Position numbers and translations under genes: made by a program. Under the pieces are notes generated by a model. The model made no database searches and had not been told where the DNA came from. It worked only from the letters and a program-made list of their open reading frames with translations. A stretch of DNA of 64,000 nt from Rhizobium leguminosarum. GTDB taxonomy: Bacteria > Pseudomonadota > Alphaproteobacteria > Rhizobiales > Rhizobiaceae. Shown here piece by piece: positions 27,600 through 38,556 of the stretch; positions within the stretch are counted from its first letter, which is position 1, and each line of letters starts with the position of its first letter. The DNA is taken from contig NZ_LWBS01000066.1 of assembly GCF_001652265.1 (NCBI RefSeq), forward strand, positions 62,001 through 126,000, written 5' to 3'.

Positions 27600-29273
27600 A
27601 TGCTGATCCAGCTTTCGATCCGCGATATCGTCCTGATCGAGCGGCTGGATCTTGCCTTCGAGACCGGCCTCTCCGTGCTGACGGGCGAGACCGGGGCGGG
27701 CAAATCCATCCTGCTCGACAGCCTGTCGCTAGCGCTCGGTGGGCGCGGCGACGGCGACCTGGTGCGCCATGGCGAGGACAAAGGCCAGGTGACGGCGGTG
27801 TTCGACGTCGGCATGGAACACGGCGCCCGCGCACTGCTGCGCGAAAACGGCATCGATGACGAGGGTGACCTGATCTTCCGCCGCCAGCAATCGGCGGATG
27901 GGCGCACCAAGGCCTATGTCAACGACCAGCCGGTCAGCGTGCAACTGATGCGCCAGGCCGGCCAGATGCTGGTCGAAATCCACGGCCAGCACGACGATCG
28001 CGCCTTGGTCGACACCAATGCCCACCGCACTCTCCTCGATGCCTTCGCCGGCCTCACCGACGAGGTTTCCGAGGTCTCCCGGCTCTATCGCCTGTGGCGC
28101 GACAGCGAGCGGACGCTGAAGAAGCACCGCGAGAAGGTGGAAAGTGCGGCGCGCGAAGCGGACTATCTGCGCTCTTCCGTCGCGGAACTCGAGAAGCTCT
28201 CGCCGCAGGATGGCGAGGAGGAAGAGCTCGCCGATCGCCGGCAGAAGATGATGAAGGCCGAGCGAATCGCCGGCGATATCGCCGAGGCGTCCGAATTCCT
28301 CAACGGCAATGCCTCGCCGGTGCCCCATATCGCCTCGCTGGTGCGCCGGCTGGAGCGCAAGAGCCATGAGGCGCCGGGACTGCTCGAAGATACCGTGACG
28401 CTGCTCGATGCCGCGCTCGACCAGCTTTCCAACGCGCAGATGGAAGTCGAGGCGGCGCTGCGCAAGACCGAATACGATCCGAGAGAGCTGGAGCGGGTGG
28501 AGGAGCGGCTTTTCGCGCTCCGGGCCGCCTCGCGCAAATATTCCGTGCCCGTCACCGAGCTGCCGGCGCTTGCCGTGCGCATGATCGCCGATCTTGCCGA
28601 TCTCGATGCAGGTGAGGAGCGGCTTGCGCGGCTCGAAGCCGAGGTCGGCCTGGCGCGGGAAAAATACGATGCGGCGGCGCGTTCGCTCTCCGACAAGCGC
28701 CATCATGCCGGCACCGCACTGGCTGGGGTTGTCATGGCCGAGTTGCCGGCGCTGAAGCTCGAACGGGCCCGTTTCATGGTCGAGATCGCCACGGATGCGG
28801 AGGAGGCGCTGGCCGAAGGCATCGACGTCGTTGAGTTCCATGTTCAGACCAATCCGGGCACGCGGCCGGGTTCGATCATGAAGGTCGCTTCGGGCGGCGA
28901 ACTGTCGCGTTTCCTGCTGGCGCTGAAAGTGGCGCTCGCCGATCGCGGATCGGCCCCAACGCTGGTCTTCGACGAAATCGATACCGGCGTCGGCGGTGCG
29001 GTGGCCGATGCGATTGGCCAGCGGCTGAAGCGGCTGTCGGAGCGGGTACAGGTGCTGTCGGTCACCCATGCGCCGCAGGTCGCGGCACGGGCGGCGACGC
29101 ATCTCTTGATTTCCAAGGGACCGTCGGCCGACGGTTCGGAAAAGATCGCCACGCGCGTCGCGACGATGGCACAGAAGGACCGTACCGAGGAGATCGCCCG
29201 TATGCTGGCCGGGGCTTCGGTGACCGAAGAGGCCAGGGCGGCGGCGAAGCGGCTGCTGGCCGGCAACGGCTGA
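27600..29273 (+). CDS. recN: DNA repair protein RecN
   Basis: SMC-like ATPase acting at double-strand breaks; 557 residues. Walker A GETGAGKSILLDSL is near residues 29-42, a central coiled-coil region spans about 150-370, the ABC signature is VASGGELSRFLLAL near 427-440 and Walker B is TLVFDEIDTGVGG near 455-467. The start MLIQLSIRDIVLIERL is family-typical; the frame is open further upstream inside bamD but that part is not used. Confidence 0.95.
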   Translation: MLIQLSIRDIVLIERLDLAFETGLSVLTGETGAGKSILLDSLSLALGGRGDGDLVRHGEDKGQVTAVFDVGMEHGARALLRENGIDDEGDLIFRRQQSADGRTKAYVNDQPVSVQLMRQAGQMLVEIHGQHDDRALVDTNAHRTLLDAFAGLTDEVSEVSRLYRLWRDSERTLKKHREKVESAAREADYLRSSVAELEKLSPQDGEEEELADRRQKMMKAERIAGDIAEASEFLNGNASPVPHIASLVRRLERKSHEAPGLLEDTVTLLDAALDQLSNAQMEVEAALRKTEYDPRELERVEERLFALRAASRKYSVPVTELPALAVRMIADLADLDAGEERLARLEAEVGLAREKYDAAARSLSDKRHHAGTALAGVVMAELPALKLERARFMVEIATDAEEALAEGIDVVEFHVQTNPGTRPGSIMKVASGGELSRFLLALKVALADRGSAPTLVFDEIDTGVGGAVADAIGQRLKRLSERVQVLSVTHAPQVAARAATHLLISKGPSADGSEKIATRVATMAQKDRTEEIARMLAGASVTEEARAAAKRLLAGNG

Positions 29274-29367
29274 TTTCCGATGCTGTTTCCGCTTCGGCAG
29301 GTGGGATGACAATAATCCCGCGGCGCGATATGCGCTGAAGCTTCCCGATCGGCGGCGAGCCCAAGCC

Positions 29368-29895
29368 ATGCGACTTTTCCATTTCAGCGACGATTCCGGT
29401 ATCACGGTGTTCGAGCCACGCTCGGTTCGCGTCCCGTCTGCCCGCGCGCCCGGCCGGGAATGGCTGAACGGTCCGCTCGTCTGGGCAATCGATGATGATC
29501 ATGACTTCATGTATCTCTTTCCACGTGACTGCCCCCGCATCCTGATATGGGCGAAGCCCGAGACGCTGGAGACGGAGCGGCGGCACTGGCTCGGCGACTG
29601 GCGCGCCGTCGCCTGTGTCGAGCGCCGTTGGCTGGAAAGGCTCGAAGCGGAGACGATCCATCGTTACGAGATGCCGGCCGAAGGCTTCGAGGCTCTGGAT
29701 GATGCGGGCATGTGGGTGGCGCGCAGACGTGTCATTCCGATGGAGAGGACCGCCATCTCGCGGCTCGACCAGGAATTTGGGCCGCGCAGGGTGGAGCTTC
29801 GGGTGGTCGATAGCCTGCGGCCGTTGAAGAACCTCTGGAACACCAGCCTGCATGTCAGTGGCATGCGGCTGCGAAATGCCAGGGATTGGGAATAG
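29368..29895 (+). CDS. DUF6886 family protein
   Basis: Conserved hypothetical protein of 175 residues. It opens MRLFHFSDDSGITVFEPR and contains REWLNGPLVWAID and YLFPRDCPRILIWA, the pattern I associate with DUF6886. No signal or membrane segment. Function unknown. It sits alone between recN and ligA. Confidence 0.7.
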   Translation: MRLFHFSDDSGITVFEPRSVRVPSARAPGREWLNGPLVWAIDDDHDFMYLFPRDCPRILIWAKPETLETERRHWLGDWRAVACVERRWLERLEAETIHRYEMPAEGFEALDDAGMWVARRRVIPMERTAISRLDQEFGPRRVELRVVDSLRPLKNLWNTSLHVSGMRLRNARDWE

Positions 29896-30000
29896 GCCGG
29901 GAAAGCGATCTTGCCTATGCAGGATATCCAGCCGCTCTTTTCATCCGGCAATTTTGCTCTAAAAACAATCCAGATTTTCTGGCCAGATTCTCTGGAGTGA

Positions 30001-32163
<2,163 letters not shown>

Positions 32164-32165
32164 GA

Positions 32166-32187
32166 GGCTGGCGGCGAGCCGCCAGCC
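32166..32187. terminator. Hairpin between convergent ligA and GNAT genes
   Basis: Perfect 10-bp stem ggctggcggc / gccgccagcc with a 2-base centre, 2 bases after the ligA stop. It lacks a T run, so termination is only likely. Confidence 0.5.
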
Positions 32188-32197
32188 TTCCGCTCGC

Positions 32198-32734
32198 TCA
32201 TAGCCGGAGCCGCGCCATCGTATAGGCGTCGACATACTCCCCTGATCGAAAGCCGAAGGCCTTCAGCAGGCCTTCCTGCTCGAAGCCGAATTTCCGGTAG
32301 AGGCCGATGGCGACATCGTTGTCGGTATAGACGGTCAGTTCCAGCCGTTTGATGTCGAGCCAGTCGTCGGCAGCGTCGATCATCGCGCTGAGCAGGGTCC
32401 TTCCGAAGCCGCGGCCGGTGAAACCGTCATGCACGCCCATGCCGATGCTGGCGACGTGCTGCCTACGGCCGGAGAGGCGGTTGAGGCCGCCGTTGCCGAC
32501 GATCTTGCCATCCAGGGTGACGACGAGATTGAGCGCGCCCGGTGACGGATTTTCCATGTGCTTGCGAACCTCCTCGACCCGCTGGTAGGGCGGCCGCAAA
32601 GTGCCGGCTCGGTAGCCCGGCAGATTTATGAGATCGGTGATCTCCTCCGCATCGGACAGGCGGACGGCGCGCACGAGGACGCCATCTGGCAGGCGCGCTT
32701 GGCCGCGAGGTTCGTTCTCTTCGTTTTCGGACAT
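32198..32734 (-). CDS. GNAT family N-acetyltransferase
   Basis: Acetyl-CoA-dependent acetyltransferase of 178 residues. The acetyl-CoA loop is visible in IGMGVHDGFTGRGFGRTLL (near residues 96-114) and the final motif has GLYRKFGFEQEG (near 146-157), both standard GNAT elements. The substrate cannot be inferred. Convergent with ligA. Confidence 0.85.
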   Translation of the reverse strand: MSENEENEPRGQARLPDGVLVRAVRLSDAEEITDLINLPGYRAGTLRPPYQRVEEVRKHMENPSPGALNLVVTLDGKIVGNGGLNRLSGRRQHVASIGMGVHDGFTGRGFGRTLLSAMIDAADDWLDIKRLELTVYTDNDVAIGLYRKFGFEQEGLLKAFGFRSGEYVDAYTMARLRL

Positions 32735-32984
32735 TCATGCTCTCCATCGGTGTCGGGAGGAGAGCCGGTTTCCGAAACCCTGCTCGCCTCGGCAGGGTTT
32801 TCGGGATGATCGGATCGCTGCTAACGCGCCATCGCTCCCGCGTACCCTTCAAGGGTCGTGGTGTGATGAATAAGCGCTGCCATGGTCACGGAACCGATCA
32901 TGGCAACAAGTTTCGATATGCAGATTAAAAAGTCAACCATGCGTCGTGTCGAATTTGCGCGGCCGGAAGCGGGGCGGTATTCCT

Positions 32985-33605
32985 GTGCCCGAAGAAACGA
33001 TTCGGATTGCTGCATTGAAGACCATCGCAATTGACTTCGAGACGGCGAGCGAACAGCGCGGCAGCGCCTGTTCCGTCGGCCTTGCCTGGATCGAGGAGGG
33101 CAGGGTGACGCGCGTCGAGGAACGGCTGATCCGGCCGCGGGAGATGCGTTTTTCCGGGATGAACATCGCAATCCACGGCATCCGGCCGGAACATGTCGAA
33201 GATGCGCCTGAGTTTCCCGAGGTGATGGACGAGTTCGAGGAAGATATTCGCGGCGCGACGATGATCGCGCACAATGCCGCCTTCGATTTCAGCGTCTGGC
33301 GGGCGAGCCTCGATCTCTACCGGCAATCCTATCCGGAGCTTACCTATCTCTGCAGCCTGAAGATGGCGCAGCGGATCTGGCCGCATTTCCTCTCGCACCG
33401 GCTCAACCTGATTGCCGATCATCTCGGCCTGCGTTTCGTGCACCACAACGCCGCGGAGGATGCCGCGGTCTGCGCGGCGGCGGCGATCGAGATGGCGAAA
33501 GTGGTCAAGGCCAATGCCGTTCACGCGATACCGGCACTGATCGGCATGAGACCCGGCCGGCTGACGGCGCGGGCCTACGAGCCTTGCACCTGCCGGAAAG
33601 GCTGA
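32985..33605 (+). CDS. DnaQ-like 3'-5' exonuclease (DEDDh)
   Basis: Probable single-strand or proofreading-type exonuclease of about 206 residues. The DEDDh residues can be read: IAIDFETA (motif I), IAHNAAFDFSVW (motif II) and HHNAAEDAAV (motif III with the catalytic His). The GTG at 32985 follows a G-rich site; GTG 32946 is an alternative adding 13 residues. The C terminus ends in a short Cys-containing tail (CTCRKG). It is separate from the replicative epsilon subunit, whose role I do not assign here. Confidence 0.8.
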   Translation: MPEETIRIAALKTIAIDFETASEQRGSACSVGLAWIEEGRVTRVEERLIRPREMRFSGMNIAIHGIRPEHVEDAPEFPEVMDEFEEDIRGATMIAHNAAFDFSVWRASLDLYRQSYPELTYLCSLKMAQRIWPHFLSHRLNLIADHLGLRFVHHNAAEDAAVCAAAAIEMAKVVKANAVHAIPALIGMRPGRLTARAYEPCTCRKG

Positions 33606-33681
33606 TCCCTCAGCGAGCACCCATTTCTTGCAAAGCATGGGTGCATGCTTATCTAGAATGCGGATTATTCAGGGAGCCGCC

Positions 33682-34176
33682 ATGTCCAGACTGCGCAATC
33701 TTCTCCTCGCCGCCTTGTCTTTCTTCGCCCTTTCGGCAGTTGCTGCCTCGGCCGAAGTCGTCGGCAAGGTCGGGGTCGACTGGATCGGCAACGACATCAT
33801 CGTCGAGGCGGTCTCCGACCCCGAGGTCAAGGGCGTTACCTGCCACGTCACCTATTTCGACCGTAGCCTGATCGACCGGTTCAAGAACGGTAACTGGTTC
33901 GAGGATCCGTCCAACAATTCCATTGCCTGCCGGCAGACCGGGCCGATCGAGATCGGCAATATCGACCTGTCCAAGGATGGCAGCGAGGTGTTCCGCCAGG
34001 GCATGTCGCTGATCTGGAAGACGCTGGTCGTCAACCGCATCTACGACAAGGCGAACGACACGCTGATCTATCTCGCCCATTCGCGCGAACTGACCGACGG
34101 TTCGGCGAAGATGTCGATCTCGACTATTCCGCTCTACGGGCAGAACGTGGTCTGGAAGAATGGGAAGCCGCAGTGA
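33682..34176 (+). CDS. creA: CreA family protein
   Basis: Small secreted protein of unknown function, 164 residues. A signal peptide (MSRLRNLLLAALSFF, cleavage probably after ASA) is followed by the conserved GVTCHVTYFDR and the Cys-containing SIACRQTGPIEI. The ATG 33682 has the site gggagccgcc; the upstream ATG at 33628 gives no signal peptide at its start and is rejected. It ends directly against the convergent epoxide hydrolase gene. Confidence 0.85.
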   Translation: MSRLRNLLLAALSFFALSAVAASAEVVGKVGVDWIGNDIIVEAVSDPEVKGVTCHVTYFDRSLIDRFKNGNWFEDPSNNSIACRQTGPIEIGNIDLSKDGSEVFRQGMSLIWKTLVVNRIYDKANDTLIYLAHSRELTDGSAKMSISTIPLYGQNVVWKNGKPQ

Positions 34177-35328
34177 TCAGCGCATCCTGAATGGGCGGAA
34201 ATAAGCGCGGATATCTTCGGCCAGAAGCTCGGGCCGCTCCAAGGCTGCAAAATGTCCTCCCTTCGGCATTTCGGTCCATCGCCTGACGTCATAGACGCGT
34301 TCGACCCAAGAGCGTGGCGGCAGGGGCAATTCCCTTGCGAAATGCGCCAGGCCGAGCGGCGGCAGGACGCGTTCGTTCGCCTTGAAATGCATCGGCCGCT
34401 TTCGGCTTTCCTTGTAGAGCCTAAGCGACGAATCCAGGGTGCCGCTGAACCAATAGATCGAAATCTCGATCAAGAGGGCGTCGAGAGAGAACGTCGTCCT
34501 GATATCGCCGTCGCTCCACGCCTGAAATTTTTCGCTGATCCAGGCAGCGAGGCCAATGGGCGAATCCGTCAGCGCATAGGCAAGCGTCTGCGGCTTCGTT
34601 CCTTGCATGTGGGCGTAAGCGCCTTCGCTATCGGCCCATTGCGCGGCGTGATCGAGAAAAGCCTGTTCCTCCGTCGAAATCGGTGCCTGTCCCGCGCCCA
34701 GCGGCGGCCGGTAGCTCCCCGGAATATAGTTCAGGTGCAGCGCTGTCGTATTCTGTGGAAACCGGTAGGCGAGCCAGCTCGAAACGGCCGCGCCGATATC
34801 GCCGCCTTGCAGGCAGAAGGTCTCGTATCCCAAACCCTGCATCAGTTTCAGCCACAGTCCCGATATTTCATAGGGGCCGATCCCGGCTGAGCCTGGCGCC
34901 TGCGAGAAGCCGTAGCCCGGAAGGGACGGCACGACGACATCGAATGCATCGGCAGGGTCGGCGCCATGTGCTGCAGGATCCGCCAGCATTGGGATAATCC
35001 CCTCCATTTCGAAGAAGGAGCCCGGCCAGCCATGCGTGAGGATGAGCGGCAGTGGCGAGGGTCCGTTTCCTCTCTGGTGGACGAAATGAATCGACAGGTC
35101 ATCGATCTCGGCAATGAACTGCGGAAGCGTGTTGAGGCGCGCCTCTTGCGCGCGCCAGTCGAAATGGTCTTTCCAATAGGCGAGGAGCTCCTTGAGAAAA
35201 GCGAGACTTGTTCCGTCTTCCCAGCTGTCGGCGTCGAGTGCTGTCGGCCATCGCGTCGAGCGCAGGCGCCGCTGCAGGTCGTCGACCCGTTCGTCGTCGA
35301 TGTTTATCTTGTAGGTGCTGACACGCAT
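34177..35328 (-). CDS. Epoxide hydrolase family protein (EHN + alpha/beta hydrolase)
   Basis: 383-residue alpha/beta hydrolase with an N-terminal EHN domain (VDDLQRRLRSTRWP, near residues 12-25). The oxyanion-side HGWPGSFFEMEG motif is near 98-109, the nucleophile aspartate in CLQGGDIGAAVSSW near 172-185 and the catalytic histidine in MPKGGHFAALERPELL near 354-369. Length and motifs match microsomal-type epoxide hydrolases. ATG 35328 with the site gggagccttcc is preferred over 35349. Confidence 0.88.
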   Translation of the reverse strand: MRVSTYKINIDDERVDDLQRRLRSTRWPTALDADSWEDGTSLAFLKELLAYWKDHFDWRAQEARLNTLPQFIAEIDDLSIHFVHQRGNGPSPLPLILTHGWPGSFFEMEGIIPMLADPAAHGADPADAFDVVVPSLPGYGFSQAPGSAGIGPYEISGLWLKLMQGLGYETFCLQGGDIGAAVSSWLAYRFPQNTTALHLNYIPGSYRPPLGAGQAPISTEEQAFLDHAAQWADSEGAYAHMQGTKPQTLAYALTDSPIGLAAWISEKFQAWSDGDIRTTFSLDALLIEISIYWFSGTLDSSLRLYKESRKRPMHFKANERVLPPLGLAHFARELPLPPRSWVERVYDVRRWTEMPKGGHFAALERPELLAEDIRAYFRPFRMR

Positions 35329-35445
35329 GGAAGGCTCCCGTCCGGGCACTTTATCGAAGGGGGAGGTAGTCTCCGTCCGAGCAATTGGAAGGTGACGGCG
35401 CGTCGGTCTGCTTGCGGCACCTTGCGCTGTCGGTCCGTTAAATAC

Positions 35446-35479
35446 AAAAAAACCGCCCGCAGCGATCGGCTGCAGGCGG
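35446..35479 (-). terminator. Rho-independent terminator of the CheW-like gene
   Basis: Read on the minus strand, an 11-bp stem with one mismatch (35453-35479) is followed by seven U. It lies 26 bases beyond the cheW-like stop. Confidence 0.85.
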
Positions 35480-35504
35480 CCTTCCGATCGAGGATCGGTT
35501 GTTC

Positions 35505-35972
35505 TTATGCGGCCTGTGTCAGCTCGTCGGCAATGACCGTGTCGAGGTTCAAGAAGCAGACCATGGTCTTTTCCAGCGCGACGATGCCGCGGCAGAAGGC
35601 GCGCTGGGCTTCCGGGATGATTTCCGGCGGCGGCTGCAGGTCTTCACTCTTGATGGTCATCATGTCGGAAACCTGCTCGACCAGCAGGCCGACCAGCTTG
35701 CCGGCGATGTCGGTGACGATGATCGCCGAGCGCTCGGAGGGCTCGGTCATCTTCATGCCGAGGCGGCAGGCCATGTCGATGACAGGGATCACCGCACCGC
35801 GCAGATTGATGAGGCCCAGCACGTAGGGCGGCGTGTGCGGCATCGGCGTCACCGGCGCCCAGCCGCGAATTTCGCGGATAGCCATGATGTCGATACAGAA
35901 TTCCTGATCGCCCAGGTGGAACGAAACGATTTCGAGGTAAGCGCCCGACTGCTTGATGGCGTTGTTGTTCAT
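35505..35972 (-). CDS. cheW: CheW-like chemotaxis coupling protein
   Basis: 155-residue single CheW domain coupling chemoreceptors to CheA. Typical stretches are FHLGDQEFCIDIMAIREIRG, PPYVLGLINLRGAVIPVIDM and VGLLVEQVSDMM. It is not in a chemotaxis operon here, so it may serve a second receptor array or a CheA in another locus. A terminator follows directly; probably monocistronic. Confidence 0.88.
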   Translation of the reverse strand: MNNNAIKQSGAYLEIVSFHLGDQEFCIDIMAIREIRGWAPVTPMPHTPPYVLGLINLRGAVIPVIDMACRLGMKMTEPSERSAIIVTDIAGKLVGLLVEQVSDMMTIKSEDLQPPPEIIPEAQRAFCRGIVALEKTMVCFLNLDTVIADELTQAA

Positions 35973-36296
35973 GGTCAGAATTCTTCCCAGTTGTCCCCGG
36001 CGGGAGAGGCGATGCAGAACCGCCGTTAAATATAGATGTGACGGCTTAAGTCTTTCCTAACGATATGTATTTTCCGATTACCCGTCGCTCTAAAGGCAAG
36101 CTATTCACAAACATGCCATTTTTGATCCGCGCAGATTCCTGAGGTCGGATTTCGTTGCCGTTGCAGTTTCTATCGGTGAGACAATTAATCGCCGGTCAGA
36201 AAACATATTCTTGAATTGCGTGCGTCCGGTCGAGGCTATAATCACGCGGGGCAAGGGGCGGGCCGCGCGTCTCCGCCCGGATCGAGGATCATGCCA

Positions 36297-36899
36297 ATGA
36301 AGACATTCCGCATCGCCGTCTGGGTCGGTGTCCTGATACTTGCCGGGTTTCTTGGTGCGTACACGCTCAACCTGACGAAGTCGAGGGACATGGTGGCAGA
36401 ACCGCCCTTCGGCGTGCCCTTCACTTTGGTCTCCCAAACCGGGCAGCCGATCACCGAGCAGGCGTTGCGCGGCAAGCCGACGGCGCTGTTCTTCGGCTTT
36501 ACCCATTGCCCGGAGGTCTGCCCGACGACGCTTTTCGAACTGAACGGCTGGATGGAGAAGGTCGATCCGAAGGGCGACAAGCTACAGGCCTATTTCGTGA
36601 CCGTCGATCCGGAGCGCGACACGCCTGAGATCATGAACGAATACGTCTCCAATGTTTCCAAGCGCATCATCGGCATTTCAGGCGCGCCTGACAAGATCGC
36701 CGAGGTCGTCAAGGGTTTCCGCGTCTACGCCAAGAAAGTGCCGGTCGACGAGAAGGATCCGAACGGCGACTACACGATGGATCACACCGCCTCGGTCTTC
36801 CTGCTCGATTCGGCCGGGCGGTTTTCCGGAACGATCGCCTATGGCGAAAACCCGGACACGGCGGTAAAGAAGCTGGAGAATCTCGCCAGCAAGGGGTGA
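36297..36899 (+). CDS. SCO1/SenC family copper chaperone
   Basis: Thioredoxin-fold protein thought to deliver copper to cytochrome c oxidase; 200 residues. One N-terminal membrane anchor (VWVGVLILAGFLGAY), then the metal-binding CPEVC in FTHCPEVCPTTLFELN (near residues 67-82) and the distant histidine in YTMDHTASVFLL (near 159-170). ATG 36297 is chosen over 36291 because of ribosome-site spacing (gagg). No oxidase genes are adjacent. Confidence 0.9.
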   Translation: MKTFRIAVWVGVLILAGFLGAYTLNLTKSRDMVAEPPFGVPFTLVSQTGQPITEQALRGKPTALFFGFTHCPEVCPTTLFELNGWMEKVDPKGDKLQAYFVTVDPERDTPEIMNEYVSNVSKRIIGISGAPDKIAEVVKGFRVYAKKVPVDEKDPNGDYTMDHTASVFLLDSAGRFSGTIAYGENPDTAVKKLENLASKG

Positions 36900-36966
36900 T
36901 AGCTTCAGCGTGATGCGGCGTTGGCTCGACCGGCGGCGGGCAACGAAACGGGAAAGACCGCCTATC

Positions 36967-37845
36967 GTGAGTGAAATCCGCCTTTACGTGACGACGACCG
37001 AAAGCAAGGCCGAAGAGATCCTCGACCTTCTGAGCGCGGTCTTCGGTGAAGAAGACTTTGCCATCGGTACCACCGAGATCGATGAGAAGAAGGATATCTG
37101 GGAAGCCTCGATCTACATGATGGCCGAGGACGAGGCTGAGGTGCAATCCCGCGTCGAGGACGCATTGAAGGCGTCTTTCCCCAATGCCCGGTTAGAACGG
37201 GAAGTCATCCCCGAGATCGACTGGGTGGTGAAATCGCTGGAGGGGCTGAAGCCTGTCCGGGCAGGGCGCTTCCTGGTGCATGGCTCGCATGATCGCGACA
37301 AGATCCGTCCTGGCGACATCGCCATCGAGATCGATGCCGGCCAGGCCTTCGGCACCGGCCATCATGGCACGACGGCGGGCTGCCTCGAGGTGATCGATGC
37401 CGTGGTGCGCTCGCGCCCGGTCCGCAACGCGCTCGATCTCGGCACCGGCAGCGGCGTGCTGGCGATTGCGGTGCGCAAGCTCAGGAACATACCAGTGCTT
37501 GCGACCGACATCGATCCGATCGCGACGAAGGTGGCGGCCGAGAACGTGCGCCGCAACGGCATCGCCTCGGGCATCGTCATCAGGACGGCGCCGGGCTTTC
37601 TTTCGACGGCCTTTTCCGAGCATGGTCCCTTCGATCTCATCATCGCCAATATTCTTGCCCGGCCGCTGATCCGCATGGCGCCGAAGCTTGCGACGCATCT
37701 TGCGCCTGGCGGATCGGTCATTCTCTCCGGCATCCTTGCCGGGCAACGCTGGAAGGTGATTGCCGCCTATAGTGGCGCGCGGCTTCGCCATGTCAAAACC
37801 ATCTGGCGCAACGGCTGGGTGACCATCCACCTCGACCGTCCCTAA
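36967..37845 (+). CDS. prmA: Ribosomal protein L11 methyltransferase PrmA
   Basis: SAM-dependent methyltransferase trimethylating ribosomal protein L11; 292 residues from GTG 36967 (MSEIRLYVTT). The N-terminal substrate domain is followed by GQAFGTGHHGTTAGCLEV (near residues 121-138), the SAM loop LDLGTGSGVLAIAV (near 154-167) and the catalytic NILARPLIRMAP (near 221-232). The frame is open to 36910 but those 19 residues are highly charged and not family-like. Confidence 0.93.
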   Translation: MSEIRLYVTTTESKAEEILDLLSAVFGEEDFAIGTTEIDEKKDIWEASIYMMAEDEAEVQSRVEDALKASFPNARLEREVIPEIDWVVKSLEGLKPVRAGRFLVHGSHDRDKIRPGDIAIEIDAGQAFGTGHHGTTAGCLEVIDAVVRSRPVRNALDLGTGSGVLAIAVRKLRNIPVLATDIDPIATKVAAENVRRNGIASGIVIRTAPGFLSTAFSEHGPFDLIIANILARPLIRMAPKLATHLAPGGSVILSGILAGQRWKVIAAYSGARLRHVKTIWRNGWVTIHLDRP

Positions 37846-37943
37846 TGCGCGTCGCATAGAATTTGATTCATGCGACGCGGTTAGCTCCTTGTTTTTATAC
37901 AAGTCATCCTCAAACCGCTGCACAGTTTTGGGCGGCATGCATC
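37846..37943. repeat. Dispersed rhizobial intergenic repeat with hairpin
   Basis: A perfect 9-bp inverted repeat, gcgtcgcat / atgcgacgc, at 37849-37878 lies 3 bases after the prmA stop and is followed by ttgttttt, so it may double as the prmA terminator. The following 60 bases resemble 12482-12547 (shared tttgttttta and aaaccgct-rich wording). Confidence 0.65.
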
Positions 37944-37960
37944 GGATTCCAAAACGGCAA

Positions 37961-37989
37961 AAGAAAAAGGCGGTGCCGATGGCACCGCC
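37961..37989 (-). terminator. Rho-independent terminator for the 57-residue gene
   Basis: On the minus strand, perfect 9-bp stem ggcggtgcc / ggcaccgcc with a 3-base loop followed by a U-rich tail. It points to transcription from the right, matching the small minus-strand gene at 38105-38278. Confidence 0.8.
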
Positions 37990-38104
37990 TTCGACCGGTC
38001 TATCCGGTCAATGCCCGCGAGCTCAAGGGGAGGAGCGCTCAAGCGGGCTCTACTGCATTCCAATAGGCCGGTCCGGGAGGGAGGAGACGGACTGGCTTTC
38101 AGGC

Positions 38105-38278
38105 TTAGAACGCGTAGCTGGGGGCGCCCTTGTGGCGCGTGGCCCGCTGGCCGGCGCCGAGCAGCTTGAGGCTGTCCTCGTTCTGCGGGCGGCGGGCGCC
38201 GATCACGTGACGCACGGTCTGGCGTTCGCCAGCCTGCACCGGGCTGCTATATGCGAAGCGCGAGAGAGAGGCGGTCAT
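38105..38278 (-). CDS. Small basic protein of 57 residues, function unknown
   Basis: ATG 38278 with the site aaaggaa 9 bases ahead encodes a polar, arginine-rich protein: it opens MTASLSRFAYSSPVQAGERQ, includes HVIGARRPQNEDSLKLL and ends GAPSYAF. No signal, membrane segment or known domain. Coding is supported by a good ribosome site, GC-rich third positions and a terminator downstream on the same strand (37961-37989). I do not recognise a function. Confidence 0.65.
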   Translation of the reverse strand: MTASLSRFAYSSPVQAGERQTVRHVIGARRPQNEDSLKLLGAGQRATRHKGAPSYAF

Positions 38279-38556
38279 TTCAAGAATTCCTTTGTTATAG
38301 GTTCATCGCGAACCGTTCGATGACGCCTATATAGCTATTCTGAAATGCGGAGGCAGAGGGTTTCGCTCATGGGAGCCATGCGGCCAATGCATAAAGCGTG
38401 CCAAATTAACTTTTGGCGTCACAGTTCTGTCAAAATGTTGAGCGGCCCCAGAGCTTTCGACTCGTTTGGTCGCTTTTTCTCCCCATCAGTTGAAATTTCG
38501 CTAACATGGCCGGCATCCCATTAACCGGATTCGTTTCAATCATTCGGGTTTCCAGC

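Noticed and set aside
32821..32940. 39-codon minus-strand frame with one hydrophobic stretch (MVDFLICISKLVAMIG...)
   Set aside because: No ribosome site, and no support beyond an open frame.
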